A stretch of 64,000 nt of DNA, taken from the NCBI GenBank assembly GCA_038527215.1, contig JBCBGC010000009.1, positions 27,416-91,415 of the forward strand, given 5' to 3'. This document shows positions 52,482-61,706 of the stretch, one piece after another (within the stretch, counting starts at the first letter, position 1; each line of letters opens with the position of its first letter). Origin of the DNA: JAWPMV01 sp038527215. GTDB lineage: Bacteria; Bacteroidota; Bacteroidia; J057. The translations under genes were made by a program, and so were the position numbers. The notes under the pieces were generated by a model. The model worked only from the letters and a program-made list of their open reading frames with translations. It ran no database searches and was not told where the DNA came from.

Positions 52482-53273
52482 TTAAGGAATAGCTTCCAAA
52501 ATTTCTTCTGCTTGTTGTTGATGTTTCCCGGGGCTGCCTGCCAATTCAGAGAAAGCTTGTTGGGCTTGCCCCTTTTGACCTGCTTTCCAGTAGGCCCAGG
52601 AACGATACCATAGGGCATCGGAAATAAAGGTATTGTCTCCGTGGTCAATCACTGCACTGAGGAGCGGAATAGCGGCCTGGGCCTGGTCTGTGAATAACAA
52701 ACTTACTCCGTGGTACATATTGACGCGCTGCATTTCAATGGAAGAAAGGCTATCTGGATACGCCTGGGCAAAGCCCTGGAAACGGGTGATCGCTTGTGCG
52801 TAATCCTGTGCGCGATACGCTTGAAAAGCCTTTTCTAACTGGTCTGCCTGATCGGTTGCCGCACTACCTTTGGTGCCTTGCCAGGCATAGGCGATCAGAT
52901 AACTATCCTCGAGTTGGCCCATATCAGCTCCAGCATTGAGGAAATAATAGGCCACCGGAAAGACGAGGATGAGAATCACTGCCGCCATCTTCCAAAAAAC
53001 CGGGGGAGACTGATATTTTTCCTGTTCCGGTTGCTGGGCTGCCTTGGCCAGCCCTTCTGAAAAAGCTGAGCGATATTTCAGGGCTTTTTGTGCCGTGTGA
53101 GGATCTTCCTGACGTGCAATGTCCAGATCTTTGATGGCCTGTGCGTATAACTGATTTTCTTGAAGAATTTTTTCCACCCGGGCCTTTTCAGTAGCTGGAA
53201 GTCGATCTTCCAGAAAGGCCAGCATGGTTTCTAAGGGAAGCTCTGGTTGGGAGCTGTGCTTCTTGCCTGCCAT
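52482..53273 (-). CDS. anti-sigma-like membrane protein with TPR-type periplasmic domain
   Basis: A 263-residue single-pass protein. The cytoplasmic head (about 1-85) includes LPLETMLAFLEDRLPATEKA, like zinc-free anti-sigma heads of Bacteroidota. A helix (about 93-112) precedes a helical periplasmic part with TPR-like pairs (QDYAQAITRFQGFAQAYPDS near 155-175, ALWYRSWAYWKAGQKGQAQ near 225-245). It lies 8 nt after the sigma gene and is its likely regulator. TPR domains in this position are seen in other Bacteroidota anti-sigma proteins. Confidence 0.75.
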   Translation of the reverse strand: MAGKKHSSQPELPLETMLAFLEDRLPATEKARVEKILQENQLYAQAIKDLDIARQEDPHTAQKALKYRSAFSEGLAKAAQQPEQEKYQSPPVFWKMAAVILILVFPVAYYFLNAGADMGQLEDSYLIAYAWQGTKGSAATDQADQLEKAFQAYRAQDYAQAITRFQGFAQAYPDSLSSIEMQRVNMYHGVSLLFTDQAQAAIPLLSAVIDHGDNTFISDALWYRSWAYWKAGQKGQAQQAFSELAGSPGKHQQQAEEILEAIP

Positions 53274-53281
53274 GTTCGGTT

Positions 53282-53896
53282 TTATTGCTCTTTAAAGTAT
53301 GCTTCAAATTCTTTCCCGAGATGAGCCCTCAACTTTTTGATGGCGCGCTCACGCATGCCTCTTACCTGGTTGAAGGTCCAGCCGTGCTCTTCCATGAGCT
53401 CCTGGTAGCTTTTGTCTTCAAAGTATATTCCCTGGAGGCAAAGCTGTTCATTTTCACTGAGTTCACTGAGAGCAGAGGTTAAATACTGATAATCCACGCT
53501 ACGGTCTACCCGGTTCAAGGAATGGTCAAGTTCCTCCTGCAGGCCGGATTGGTATAGCTTGCGTACCTTGTCTTTACGACTATGGTCATAAAGACGGTTT
53601 CTCACCAGGGTGCAGACCCAACTTTTAAAGTTGCGGATTTCTGCTTGCCCTAATTTTTCCACGAGCTTGACAAAGAGGTCTCCGGCGAAGTCTCGCACGG
53701 CGTCCTCGTCTTTGAAAAAGCGAGTGGCCATCCCCACAATGGGGTCCTTGTAACGGTCCAGAAGGATAGAAACGATCTGTTGGTTACGAGTCTGACGGTA
53801 AAGCTGGATAAGCTCCTGGTCGGATTTCAGCAAGAGCTCCTCAAGCTGAGGTTTCCGATGGTTGTCCAGGAATTTGATGACGACTGATAAAAACAA
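53282..53896 (-). CDS. sigma-70 family (ECF-type) factor
   Basis: A 204-residue sigma factor. No ATG exists near the 5' end; the start appears to be TTG at 53896 (TTG TTT TTA). Region 2 is in SILLDRYKDPIVGMATRFF to NFKSWVCTLVRNRLYDHSRK (about 45-110). Region 4 is LSELSENEQLCLQGIYFEDK followed by SYQELMEEHGWTFNQVRGMRERAIKKLRAHL (about 145-195). It is a more divergent member than the 184-residue factor. It pairs with the downstream TPR-type anti-sigma gene. Confidence 0.85.
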   Translation of the reverse strand: MFLSVVIKFLDNHRKPQLEELLLKSDQELIQLYRQTRNQQIVSILLDRYKDPIVGMATRFFKDEDAVRDFAGDLFVKLVEKLGQAEIRNFKSWVCTLVRNRLYDHSRKDKVRKLYQSGLQEELDHSLNRVDRSVDYQYLTSALSELSENEQLCLQGIYFEDKSYQELMEEHGWTFNQVRGMRERAIKKLRAHLGKEFEAYFKEQ

Positions 53897-54137
53897 GGCT
53901 ACGTTCGTTTTGGCTGAAATAAAAGTTAACTGTTCTCCTTAATTGCCGTTGCCTGTATGTAGCCGCAAGGTAATTTTGCCTGATACATAAGGGAGACGCC
54001 TTAAGGAATCATAATACATTTTGTCCGGGGAAAAAAAATCGGACAGGCTCAAAGCACATTCTTCAGTTTACTTTCATTACGCCTGTAACCCCTTAGGGAT
54101 TGGCTGATGGTACAAGTAGAACGGTATTCTGGGCGTT

Positions 54138-54953
54138 TTAGTCGGAAAATAGGTAGAAATCCATCTCTTTTTGGAGCTTTTGTGCGGAACTTCGGGCTGC
54201 TTCCGCAAAATCTTCGCCCTGGCTGGCGTAGATAATCGAGCGGCTGGAGTTGATCAACAGTCCGCCTAATTCGGTTTTACCATGCTTACATACTGCTTCC
54301 AGGTCCCCTCCCTGAGCACCGATCCCAGGAACGAGTAGGAAGGAATTTGGGGCTAGTTCCCGAATATGCTGCATGGCTTCCGCCTTGGTCGCCCCTACCA
54401 CAAAACCCAAATGGCCGGGTTGATCCTGCGCCCATTCCTGGGCAGTAAGCAATACCTTCTCATAGAGGGTTTGCTCATCTTCCTGCATATACTGGAAGTC
54501 TCTGGCACTGGGATTAGAGGTCAGGGCCAGGAGGAACACCCACTTCCCCGCAAACTCCAAAAAAGGCACCACGGAATCCGCTCCCATATAAGGCGCCACG
54601 GTAACCGCATCAAAGTTCATTTGCTCAAAAAAGGCCCGGGCATACTGACGAGAAGTGTTGCCAATGTCTCCTCGCTTGGCATCGGCCAGGGTAAAGATCT
54701 CCTCCGGAATGACCTCCAGGGTTTTTTGCAGGCTTTCCCAGCCTTTGGGGCCCTGCGCCTCATAGAAGGCGAGGTTGGGCTTATAGGCTACCGCCAGGTC
54801 TGCCGTCGCCTCAATGATGGCCCGGTTGAAGGCAAAAACCGGATCTTTTTCTTTTTGTAAGTGGGCGGGAATACGGGCCGGGTCGGTATCCAGACCGACA
54901 CAGAGGCAGGAACGCTTGGCCTGCATCTGGCTAAATAACTTTTCTGGGGACAT
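54138..54953 (-). CDS. pyrF: orotidine 5'-phosphate decarboxylase (type 2)
   Basis: A 271-residue enzyme of the longer bacterial PyrF type. It has LCVGLDTDPARIPAHL (about 17-32), AVAYKPNLAFYEAQGPKG, the catalytic DAKRGDIGNTSRQYA (about 90-104) with the Asp-Lys-Asp set, then VTVAPYMGADSVVPFL and LVPGIGAQGGD (about 215-225). It decarboxylates OMP to UMP, the last step of pyrimidine synthesis. It is divergent from a membrane protein gene. No other pyrimidine gene is nearby. Confidence 0.95.
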   Translation of the reverse strand: MSPEKLFSQMQAKRSCLCVGLDTDPARIPAHLQKEKDPVFAFNRAIIEATADLAVAYKPNLAFYEAQGPKGWESLQKTLEVIPEEIFTLADAKRGDIGNTSRQYARAFFEQMNFDAVTVAPYMGADSVVPFLEFAGKWVFLLALTSNPSARDFQYMQEDEQTLYEKVLLTAQEWAQDQPGHLGFVVGATKAEAMQHIRELAPNSFLLVPGIGAQGGDLEAVCKHGKTELGGLLINSSRSIIYASQGEDFAEAARSSAQKLQKEMDFYLFSD

Positions 54954-55047
54954 CTTTATACGGGCTTTATTGGCCTTGGTAGCAGGGAATGATTATTTTC
55001 GAACAATCCGCGCCTTAGCGTGGCAAACTTACAGTTTTCAGGCCAAT

Positions 55048-56613
55048 TTGTTTCGTCTCATCACAAATATTCCACCTGCCTTCCACCTCTTCTTGTTGGT
55101 GCTGATCCCCTTGCTGCGGTGGGTGTGTTTTTATCCAGGTTTTTTCCTGGAAGAAGAAGCACTCTTTCTTAGCCTGGCCGAACAACTTGCCGAGGGAGGA
55201 ACCCTTTACAAAGATGTCTGGTATTCAGGCGCTCCTCTGATGATCTGGATTTACAAGCTCTTTGTCCTGATTTTTGGGAATGGTGCTCTGACTGCGATCC
55301 GGGTTTTTACCTGCCTCTATATTTACATCGCTGCCCTATACTTCAACAGCATCCTAACCGAAGTGAAAGCCTTTCGCCGCTATGCGGGGGTTACGGCAGT
55401 TATGTTTGTGCTGCTGGTTTCCATCCCCTGGTATGGACTGCAATTGAGCGCCTCCTTGATGGCCCTGGTTCCCGTCATCATTTCCTTTTCTTCGCTGATC
55501 GGCCTGAGTGAAAATCGCTCCAACAATTATAAGTTGATGTTCAGAGCGGGCCTCTGGATCATGATTGCCATTCTGATATCCTATAAAGCGGTCTTCCTGT
55601 GGGTAGGTATCCTGCTGGCCTATATCATTTTTAGAGCGTTCCAATGGGATGAGGTGGTATCCATGTTAGGAGGCATGCTAACCGTTTTGCTGATTTTGGT
55701 TCTCAGCATGTATGCCGTAGGAAGTTCTGAAGCCTTTTGGGATCAGGGCGTGCTCTATTACCTGGATCGGATTTCCATGACCCAAAGTGCCCTGTATCCC
55801 CGGCAACTATCCTTTGCGCTTCAGGCCTGGGGCTTTAGTTGGGGGGTGTTCCTGTTGCTCGGCATGCTAGGATTCATTCATTTTCGTCTGCGGTTTTATT
55901 CCTATGTAGCCCAGGTTCGACGGACGGAGATGACCACCGCCATTTGGTTGATCGGTGTCATGCTGGTCTTTTTGTTCAAATTCCGGCGGCTAGAGCTGTC
56001 CGATTTCGTCCTCATGGTGCCGCCTCTGGTTTTTTATGTGAGCAAAACCTTTGATTTCAAAATCGTCTATCGCCTGCGTCGGCTGGTCTGGCTGTTTGCC
56101 ATGGCCGTACCGGTGTACCTTTATCTGGTATTCTGGACCATGGTAGGAGGGCTGGATTTACGTTTTTTTCAGCCTCAACCTGATCAACTGCTGCTTCATG
56201 GAGGCACCTATTCAACCCTGGGACCCAAAGACGCTTTGCACCAATGGTGGGAGCAGTATTTTGACGATCAGGAATCCCTTTGGATCATGGGCTATGACCC
56301 CATTTTGTATCAAACGCTGGGCGTAAAACCGGCTACCCCTTTTCTGGATTTCCGGATGGCATACCACAAACTGGCCTGTTTTCCCGGAGACGAGGAGCAA
56401 AAGATTTGGTCAAAGGTTGAAGGAGATGGTCCCTTATATGAACGCTTTGTCGAAAAGCTCCCTCGAATGCTGCTGGATACTGGAGATTATTTTTCATATT
56501 TGCAGGCGAGATTCCCAGGCATCTTTAGCCAGTATCGAGGAGAGAAAATAGGTGAGGTGAGGGTATACATGGCCCCAGATATCTGGCGGACTTACCAAAG
56601 AAAAAGGCGCTAA
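55048..56613 (+). CDS. GT-C-like (ArnT/PMT-type) multi-pass membrane protein
   Basis: A membrane protein of about 521 residues with ten or more helices. The open frame reaches back into the pyrF gene, so the true start is later. The TTG at 55048 (TTG TTT CGT) fits the first helix, though it is not proven. The first outer loop, GFFLEEEALFLSLAEQLAEG followed by GTLYKDVWYSGAPLMIWIYK, has the acidic pair and layout of GT-C glycosyltransferases, which use lipid-linked sugars. The final soluble part (ALHQWWEQYFDDQESLWIMG onward) is a periplasmic domain. It is followed 10 nt later by purQ. Substrate unknown. Confidence 0.7.
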   Translation: MFRLITNIPPAFHLFLLVLIPLLRWVCFYPGFFLEEEALFLSLAEQLAEGGTLYKDVWYSGAPLMIWIYKLFVLIFGNGALTAIRVFTCLYIYIAALYFNSILTEVKAFRRYAGVTAVMFVLLVSIPWYGLQLSASLMALVPVIISFSSLIGLSENRSNNYKLMFRAGLWIMIAILISYKAVFLWVGILLAYIIFRAFQWDEVVSMLGGMLTVLLILVLSMYAVGSSEAFWDQGVLYYLDRISMTQSALYPRQLSFALQAWGFSWGVFLLLGMLGFIHFRLRFYSYVAQVRRTEMTTAIWLIGVMLVFLFKFRRLELSDFVLMVPPLVFYVSKTFDFKIVYRLRRLVWLFAMAVPVYLYLVFWTMVGGLDLRFFQPQPDQLLLHGGTYSTLGPKDALHQWWEQYFDDQESLWIMGYDPILYQTLGVKPATPFLDFRMAYHKLACFPGDEEQKIWSKVEGDGPLYERFVEKLPRMLLDTGDYFSYLQARFPGIFSQYRGEKIGEVRVYMAPDIWRTYQRKRR

Positions 56614-56623
56614 CGCAATCAAT

Positions 56624-57301
56624 ATGAAATTCGGAGTCATAACCTTCCCCGGCAGTAATTGTGATGATGACCTGATCTATAGCCTGAGCGAAAACCTTGG
56701 GCAGCAAGTCGTACATCTATGGCATAAGGACACGGACCTTCAGGGCTGCGATTTTATCATGCTGCCCGGAGGATTCTCCTATGGCGATTATTTGCGCTCA
56801 GGGGCGATTGCTCGATTTTCTCCTATCATGGATGCCGTCATCGCCCACGCCAAGCGCGGAGGCTATGTGATGGGCATCTGTAATGGGTTCCAGATGCTGA
56901 CTGAGTCGGGCCTCTTACCCGGCGCCTTGCTACATAATGCGTCCACCAACTTTGTGTGTAAGAATGTCCACCTAAGGCGGGTCAGTACCACCACTTTGCT
57001 AACCCAATCATTAGAAGACCGCCCCTATAAGGTTCCCGTTGCCCATGGAGAAGGAAATTATTTCTGCTCCCCTGAGGTACTACAGGAATTAAAAGATGGA
57101 GATCAGATTCTCTTTGTCTACTGTGATGAGCAGGGCAACATCACGCCCGAAGCCAATCCCAACGGCAGCCTGGAAAACATTGCCGGCATCTGCAATGCTG
57201 GCAAAAACGTCTTCGGCATGATGCCGCACCCTGAGCGGGCAGCGGATGAAATGCTGGCCAACCTGGATGGGAAGGCTATCCTGGAAGCGGTGCTTGGCTA
57301 A
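56624..57301 (+). CDS. purQ: phosphoribosylformylglycinamidine synthase, glutaminase subunit
   Basis: A 225-residue class I glutamine amidotransferase subunit. GVITFPGSNCDDD opens the protein, GGFSYGDYLRSGAIARF (about 49-65) and GICNGFQML (nucleophile Cys86) follow, and MPHPERAAD (about 205-213) carries the His-Glu pair. It supplies ammonia to PurL for FGAM formation in purine synthesis. PurL and PurS genes are not adjacent. It follows the membrane protein gene by 10 nt and converges with a large lipoprotein gene. Confidence 0.96.
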   Translation: MKFGVITFPGSNCDDDLIYSLSENLGQQVVHLWHKDTDLQGCDFIMLPGGFSYGDYLRSGAIARFSPIMDAVIAHAKRGGYVMGICNGFQMLTESGLLPGALLHNASTNFVCKNVHLRRVSTTTLLTQSLEDRPYKVPVAHGEGNYFCSPEVLQELKDGDQILFVYCDEQGNITPEANPNGSLENIAGICNAGKNVFGMMPHPERAADEMLANLDGKAILEAVLG

Positions 57302-57312
57302 GCCTTTTACCT

Positions 57313-59289
57313 TTAGGCTCTTGGTTCAATGCCTGGAATATAGCCGGCTTCTCCAACCAATTCTCCTGGCTGAGCTTGTCCGGATAGGAATAATCGCCAA
57401 TCAGTATAAAAGCCTTTGGGAGACAGGTCCAGGATGAAATCTGGCTGTTTATCCCCATCAAGGTCCCCACACCAATAAAGCTGCACGGGAAATTCCCGGA
57501 AGCTGTCCACGTGCAGACGTTGCTCCATCCGTTTACCGTTTTTGGTTCCCACCAGGAACACCTGCATGTGCCGGTAGTCTCCTGTATTTCCGGACCCGGT
57601 GCTAAGCAGTTTCCAGTCTGCATCCGGAAAGATAAGGGCGATTTCTTCCCCTGCGCCTAGTTTATTTTTTCCAAATCCTCCGGCATAGCCTGGCTTCCAG
57701 TCTGGTCCCTGGAAAAGGAAGTGGTAGTTGAGACCATCGTCTGCCTGAACCTGTTTGAGTACCTCGCCTTCATCATTCATGACCTTGGTTTCAATGCTCA
57801 GACTTACGGGCACCGAAATCAGGTGTCCATCCTGACTGAGGATCCCTTGCCAGGCTTGCTCTTCCCAGGCTTTGGAAAAACTATTTTCGTCATTTTCTCC
57901 CAACAGCGCCAGGCTGAGCCCTTCCAGATTCTGAGCAGTTCTGAGGTGAAGAGAATCATGTTTCAGAAAGTAAGTTTGGGTAATCTGTCCTCCCGTGCGG
58001 TTAGAAGGGAGCAGGTGATATTGCAATTCCAGCCCTTCAGCTACAGCTGCCGCCCGAAGGTCGTAGGGGAGCAGGCCAAATTGGGGCTTAAGCAGAGAGG
58101 TCAGCTGTACGCCGTTCCAGGCAAACAGGACCTGATATGTATAAGGATCGTGCCCCTGATAACTCAGCTCCAAAGAGAAGAAGCTAAAGGCCGACTGCGT
58201 CAAATCATTTCTGACATTAATTTTTGCCTGGTAAAAAGGGAAGTGTCTGTTTTTATGAAGGAAAATTTCTGGAAGTTCTAGTTGAAGGGGGGCACCGCCA
58301 CAGGCTTCTCCAATAACCTGCCAGCCCAGATCTCTCGGCTGCATCTTCTCTGAATATTCAAAGCCCAATAAAAACAGGTTCTGCCGACTGTCCCGAAAAC
58401 TCAGGAGGGCCAGATCTTCGTGTCGAATGAAGCCTTTTTTCTCTACCCCATAAAAAGTGTAGGCTACTTCATACATGGGAGCTTCGATCAACTCATCCCC
58501 ATGACGTCCCATTAGATAAGATTCTGCCTCGCGGATCACCCTGACTGCCTGTCCGGTTTGTAAGCGGGTTTGGAAAGTCTTTGCTTCAACCTGATGGTAT
58601 ACCTCTGCTTCCTGATAGACATAATGGCTGTCAGCAGCGATAAATTCGGTCAGAAATTCCCCAGTCTGCAAGGAGACTTCGGGCAACCGGGCAGGCTGCT
58701 TATAGCTGGGGCTAAGGTGGAGATTTTTCAAGACCCTGTCATCGGGAGCAGCATGGTAATATATACCCGTGAGAGGCCTCTCAGGAGGGAGCAGGGTTTG
58801 CCATCTCAGTTGTGGCCCTACCATGTCGATAATGGCCAGGCCGATGCTACCTGTATAGCAGCTTTCAAAAGCCAGCAGCCCTTTACCACCTCTGGCCAGG
58901 CCCCTGATCTGACAGTCCGGCGCCCCTTGTGAGGGCATGCCACAATCCGAACGATGATCATTCCCCCCACAATAAGTTCCAAAAAGGGAGTCTCCTTTTT
59001 GTTCCAGCTTTACCCGAAAAAAATATCCTTCATGTGGCCCGGAAGTTCCATATTCTCCGGCCAGTTGTACACCTTGGAAGGACCACTGGCTAGCCTGGAC
59101 CATGCTGTCTAATGCTCCCCATAAAAGGGATGAGGGATGGGAAGTTGTGTTCCGATCCGCAGCTGGTATCACGGGTATGGCTTCTGCATGAACATCTGCA
59201 GCCGTTGAACTGGTTCTGGAATCGGCCTGGCAACTCCAAAAGAAAAAAATAAGCAGGGAGAGAGAAAAAAGCCATATTGACTTCTGCAT
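57313..59289 (-). CDS. large lipoprotein with SH3-like segment, unknown function
   Basis: A 658-residue lipoprotein; the signal ends IFFFWSC (Cys20). An early module (about 75-175) with GTYCGGNDHRSDCGMPSQG carries paired cysteines. An SH3b-like stretch follows at about 215-300 (TRLQTGQAVRVIREAES ... YTFYGVEKKGFIRHEDL). The rest is beta-rich, ending with WCGDLDGDKQPDFILDLSP, an FG-GAP-like calcium-binding loop. I do not recognise the full architecture. Surface-anchored; possibly binds glycan or protein. It stands alone. Confidence 0.7.
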   Translation of the reverse strand: MQKSIWLFSLSLLIFFFWSCQADSRTSSTAADVHAEAIPVIPAADRNTTSHPSSLLWGALDSMVQASQWSFQGVQLAGEYGTSGPHEGYFFRVKLEQKGDSLFGTYCGGNDHRSDCGMPSQGAPDCQIRGLARGGKGLLAFESCYTGSIGLAIIDMVGPQLRWQTLLPPERPLTGIYYHAAPDDRVLKNLHLSPSYKQPARLPEVSLQTGEFLTEFIAADSHYVYQEAEVYHQVEAKTFQTRLQTGQAVRVIREAESYLMGRHGDELIEAPMYEVAYTFYGVEKKGFIRHEDLALLSFRDSRQNLFLLGFEYSEKMQPRDLGWQVIGEACGGAPLQLELPEIFLHKNRHFPFYQAKINVRNDLTQSAFSFFSLELSYQGHDPYTYQVLFAWNGVQLTSLLKPQFGLLPYDLRAAAVAEGLELQYHLLPSNRTGGQITQTYFLKHDSLHLRTAQNLEGLSLALLGENDENSFSKAWEEQAWQGILSQDGHLISVPVSLSIETKVMNDEGEVLKQVQADDGLNYHFLFQGPDWKPGYAGGFGKNKLGAGEEIALIFPDADWKLLSTGSGNTGDYRHMQVFLVGTKNGKRMEQRLHVDSFREFPVQLYWCGDLDGDKQPDFILDLSPKGFYTDWRLFLSGQAQPGELVGEAGYIPGIEPRA

Positions 59290-59529
59290 GGATGAAGCGG
59301 AATGATGGTATGTAAGGCAGAAATAATATCAGGCGAGGGCTAGGAATTGCCAAATTCAATCCAGAGAAAAACTTACCGAAAAAGTTGGGGTCTGGCTGGA
59401 GGAATGTTCCCTAGCTCGAAAAGTGTCTTCCAGCAGATATAAGCGCGGACAAAGCATGCTCATATTTGTTAACTTCAAATATCCTCCTGGCACCTTTCAT
59501 TTTCCCTAGATACCATCCTTTCAAAAAAC

Positions 59530-60915
59530 ATGAAATCCTACGACCACCTCATCCTCGGTACCGGGCAAGCCACCGGCACCTTACTCGGCAAACTCATGCC
59601 TACCGGAGATTCCATCGCCGTCATTGAAGCCCACAAAGTAGGCGGCAGTTGCGTCAACTATGGCTGCACCCCCACCAAGACCCTGGTCGCCTCTGCCCGG
59701 GCTTTTCATTTGGCGCAGCAAGGCGATTTTTATGGTTTTTCGGGCGAAAAGCCCCGGCTGAACTATGCCCGGGTACGCGAACGCATGAATGAAGTCAGAA
59801 ACGGCAGCAACCAGGGCCTCACCAACTGGATGGAAGGGGCGGAGAATGTGGACTTGATCAGAGGTCGGGGATTTTTTGCCGGACAAAAAGTGATACAGGT
59901 AGGGGAGGAGCAATATCAGGCAGACAACATCTATATCAATGTTGGGACCCGACCACGGGTGCCGGGCATCGAGGGGATAGACAAGGTGCCTTGGATGGAC
60001 AGTGCCGGGTTGCTGGATATGGAACACCTGCCCCAACATCTGATCATTTTGGGCGGCGGCTATATCGGGGTGGAATTTGCCCAGGTGTTCCGACGCTTTG
60101 GTTCTCGGGTTACCCTTGTTCAGCGCAATCCGCAACTCATGCCCAGGGAGGATGCTGACGTAGCAGAGGCTATCCAGGAATTTTTGGAGGAGGAAGGGAT
60201 AGAGGTGCTTACCGGTGCCAGTGCCCTGGCCGTAAACGGTAAGGAAGGTTCAATTGAACTGACAGTCGAAAAAGAAGGCACTCAAAAGATCATCCGGGGT
60301 ACAGATTTACTGCTGGCCATCGGGCGGGTCCCCAACAGCGATACCATCGCTCCGGAAGCGGCAGGGCTTAGCCTGAACCAAAGAGGCTATATCGAGGTGG
60401 ATGACTATTGCCGAACGGGGGTGGCGGGCGTTTATGCCTTAGGCGATGTCAATGGCCACGGGGCTTTTACCCATACGGCTGTCAATGATGCCGAGATCGT
60501 CCTGGATGTATTATTTGGAGGGAATCGGGCCATTTCTAAAAGGAATAAGGTCTACGGATTGTTTACCGATCCGCCGCTGGGCAGAGTAGGCATGAGCGAG
60601 AAGGAGGCGCTGGCCAGTGGACACAAGGTCCTCAAAGCGGTACGCCCCATGACCCGCATTAGTCGCGCCAAAGAAATGGGGGAAACCAAAGGCTTCACCA
60701 AATTATTGGTAGATGCAGAGACTGATTTGATCCTCGGTGCTTCTATCCTGGGCATAGGCGGTGATGAGATCATCAATATGTTTGCCACCATCATGCATAG
60801 CCAGATTCCCTGCCGTCATTACCGCAAGGTGATGCTGGTGCATCCTACTGTCTCAGAGCTCATGCCCTGGATTCTGGATGGGATACAGGAAGTGAGGGAG
60901 CAGATGGGGGAGTAG
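59530..60915 (+). CDS. FAD pyridine-nucleotide disulfide oxidoreductase (MerA/Lpd-like)
   Basis: A 461-residue flavoprotein. FAD motif HLILGTGQATGTLLGKL lies at the N-terminus. The redox pair is in GGSCVNYGCTPTK (about 38-50), the form found in mercuric reductases and dihydrolipoamide dehydrogenases. The NAD(P)H site is ILGGGYIGVEFAQVF (about 176-190), then YALGDVNGHGAFTHTA, and the C-terminal HPTVSELMPWIL gives the His-Glu dyad. It lacks the paired Cys near the C-terminus required by MerA, and any HMA domain, so it is likely a different disulfide reductase of this group. It has no cofactor-protein genes nearby. Confidence 0.85.
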   Translation: MKSYDHLILGTGQATGTLLGKLMPTGDSIAVIEAHKVGGSCVNYGCTPTKTLVASARAFHLAQQGDFYGFSGEKPRLNYARVRERMNEVRNGSNQGLTNWMEGAENVDLIRGRGFFAGQKVIQVGEEQYQADNIYINVGTRPRVPGIEGIDKVPWMDSAGLLDMEHLPQHLIILGGGYIGVEFAQVFRRFGSRVTLVQRNPQLMPREDADVAEAIQEFLEEEGIEVLTGASALAVNGKEGSIELTVEKEGTQKIIRGTDLLLAIGRVPNSDTIAPEAAGLSLNQRGYIEVDDYCRTGVAGVYALGDVNGHGAFTHTAVNDAEIVLDVLFGGNRAISKRNKVYGLFTDPPLGRVGMSEKEALASGHKVLKAVRPMTRISRAKEMGETKGFTKLLVDAETDLILGASILGIGGDEIINMFATIMHSQIPCRHYRKVMLVHPTVSELMPWILDGIQEVREQMGE

Positions 60916-60930
60916 GACAAAAGGCTCTGC

Positions 60931-61701
60931 CTACAAAATGCCACTGATCAGCCCCCCATCCACCACAATGGGCTGGGCCGTGATAAAGCCTGCCGCCTGG
61001 CTCCAGAGAAATAATACCGTTTGGGCCACTTCCTCTGCTTGACCGATCCGTCCAATCGGATGTTGAGAGCCCCAATCCCTAAGTACCGCTTCTACTTCTC
61101 CGTGCTGCCCGGCTCCATAGCGCAGCAAAGGCGTATCAATCGAGCCGGGACAAAGGCAGTTGACCCGAATCTTGTCAGAGGCGTGATCCATGGCCATGGC
61201 CCTGCTCAGGGCAATGGCTGCTCCTTTGGAGGTAGCATAAGCCAGGACATTGGACTGGCAATTGATGCCTTGTACCGAAGAGATATTGACCACCGAACCT
61301 CCGCCCCGCTTTTTCATTTCCGGGATCACGTATTTGCCCACCAGAAACATGTGCTTGAGATTCACGTCCATGGCTCGGTCCCAATCTGCTTCGGTGGTGC
61401 TTTCTACCGTGCCGTAGGTTTGCAGCCCTGCCGAGCAACAGAGAAAGTCTATCCCGCCAAAATGCGCGGCTCCCTGCTGCACGGCTTGCCGCACGGCCTC
61501 ATGGTTGGTTACATCAGTCAGGAGCGGAAGACATCGACCGCCTGCTTCTGCGATTTTTCGGGTAGTGGTTTCTAAGGCTTCGGTCTGTATGTCCAGCAAA
61601 ATAATGGCCGCGCCTTCCTGGGCCGCCGCCAGGGCGGTAGCTTGGCCGATGCCAGAAGCCGCTCCGGTGATCAGGGCTACTTTATCCGTAAATCTTTGCA
61701 T
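60931..61701 (-). CDS. SDR family oxidoreductase
   Basis: A 256-residue classical short-chain dehydrogenase. It has the cofactor motif ALITGAASGIGQAT (about 9-22), LTDVTNH, LCCSAGLQTYG (the NAG-like motif), the catalytic Ser in VNISSVQG, and YATSKGAAI (Tyr and Lys, about 155-160). CLCPGSIDTPLL follows. It uses NAD(P)H for an alcohol/ketone reaction on an unknown substrate. The C-terminal QPIVVDGGLISGIL is typical. It follows the MBL-fold gene by 5 nt on the same strand, so they form an operon. Confidence 0.93.
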   Translation of the reverse strand: MQRFTDKVALITGAASGIGQATALAAAQEGAAIILLDIQTEALETTTRKIAEAGGRCLPLLTDVTNHEAVRQAVQQGAAHFGGIDFLCCSAGLQTYGTVESTTEADWDRAMDVNLKHMFLVGKYVIPEMKKRGGGSVVNISSVQGINCQSNVLAYATSKGAAIALSRAMAMDHASDKIRVNCLCPGSIDTPLLRYGAGQHGEVEAVLRDWGSQHPIGRIGQAEEVAQTVLFLWSQAAGFITAQPIVVDGGLISGIL

Positions 61702-61706
61702 GAGGG

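Noticed and set aside
59530..60915. Mercuric reductase as the specific function
   Set aside because: The redox CVNYGC pair fits, but the C-terminal vicinal cysteines and HMA domain of MerA are missing, and no mer genes are near.
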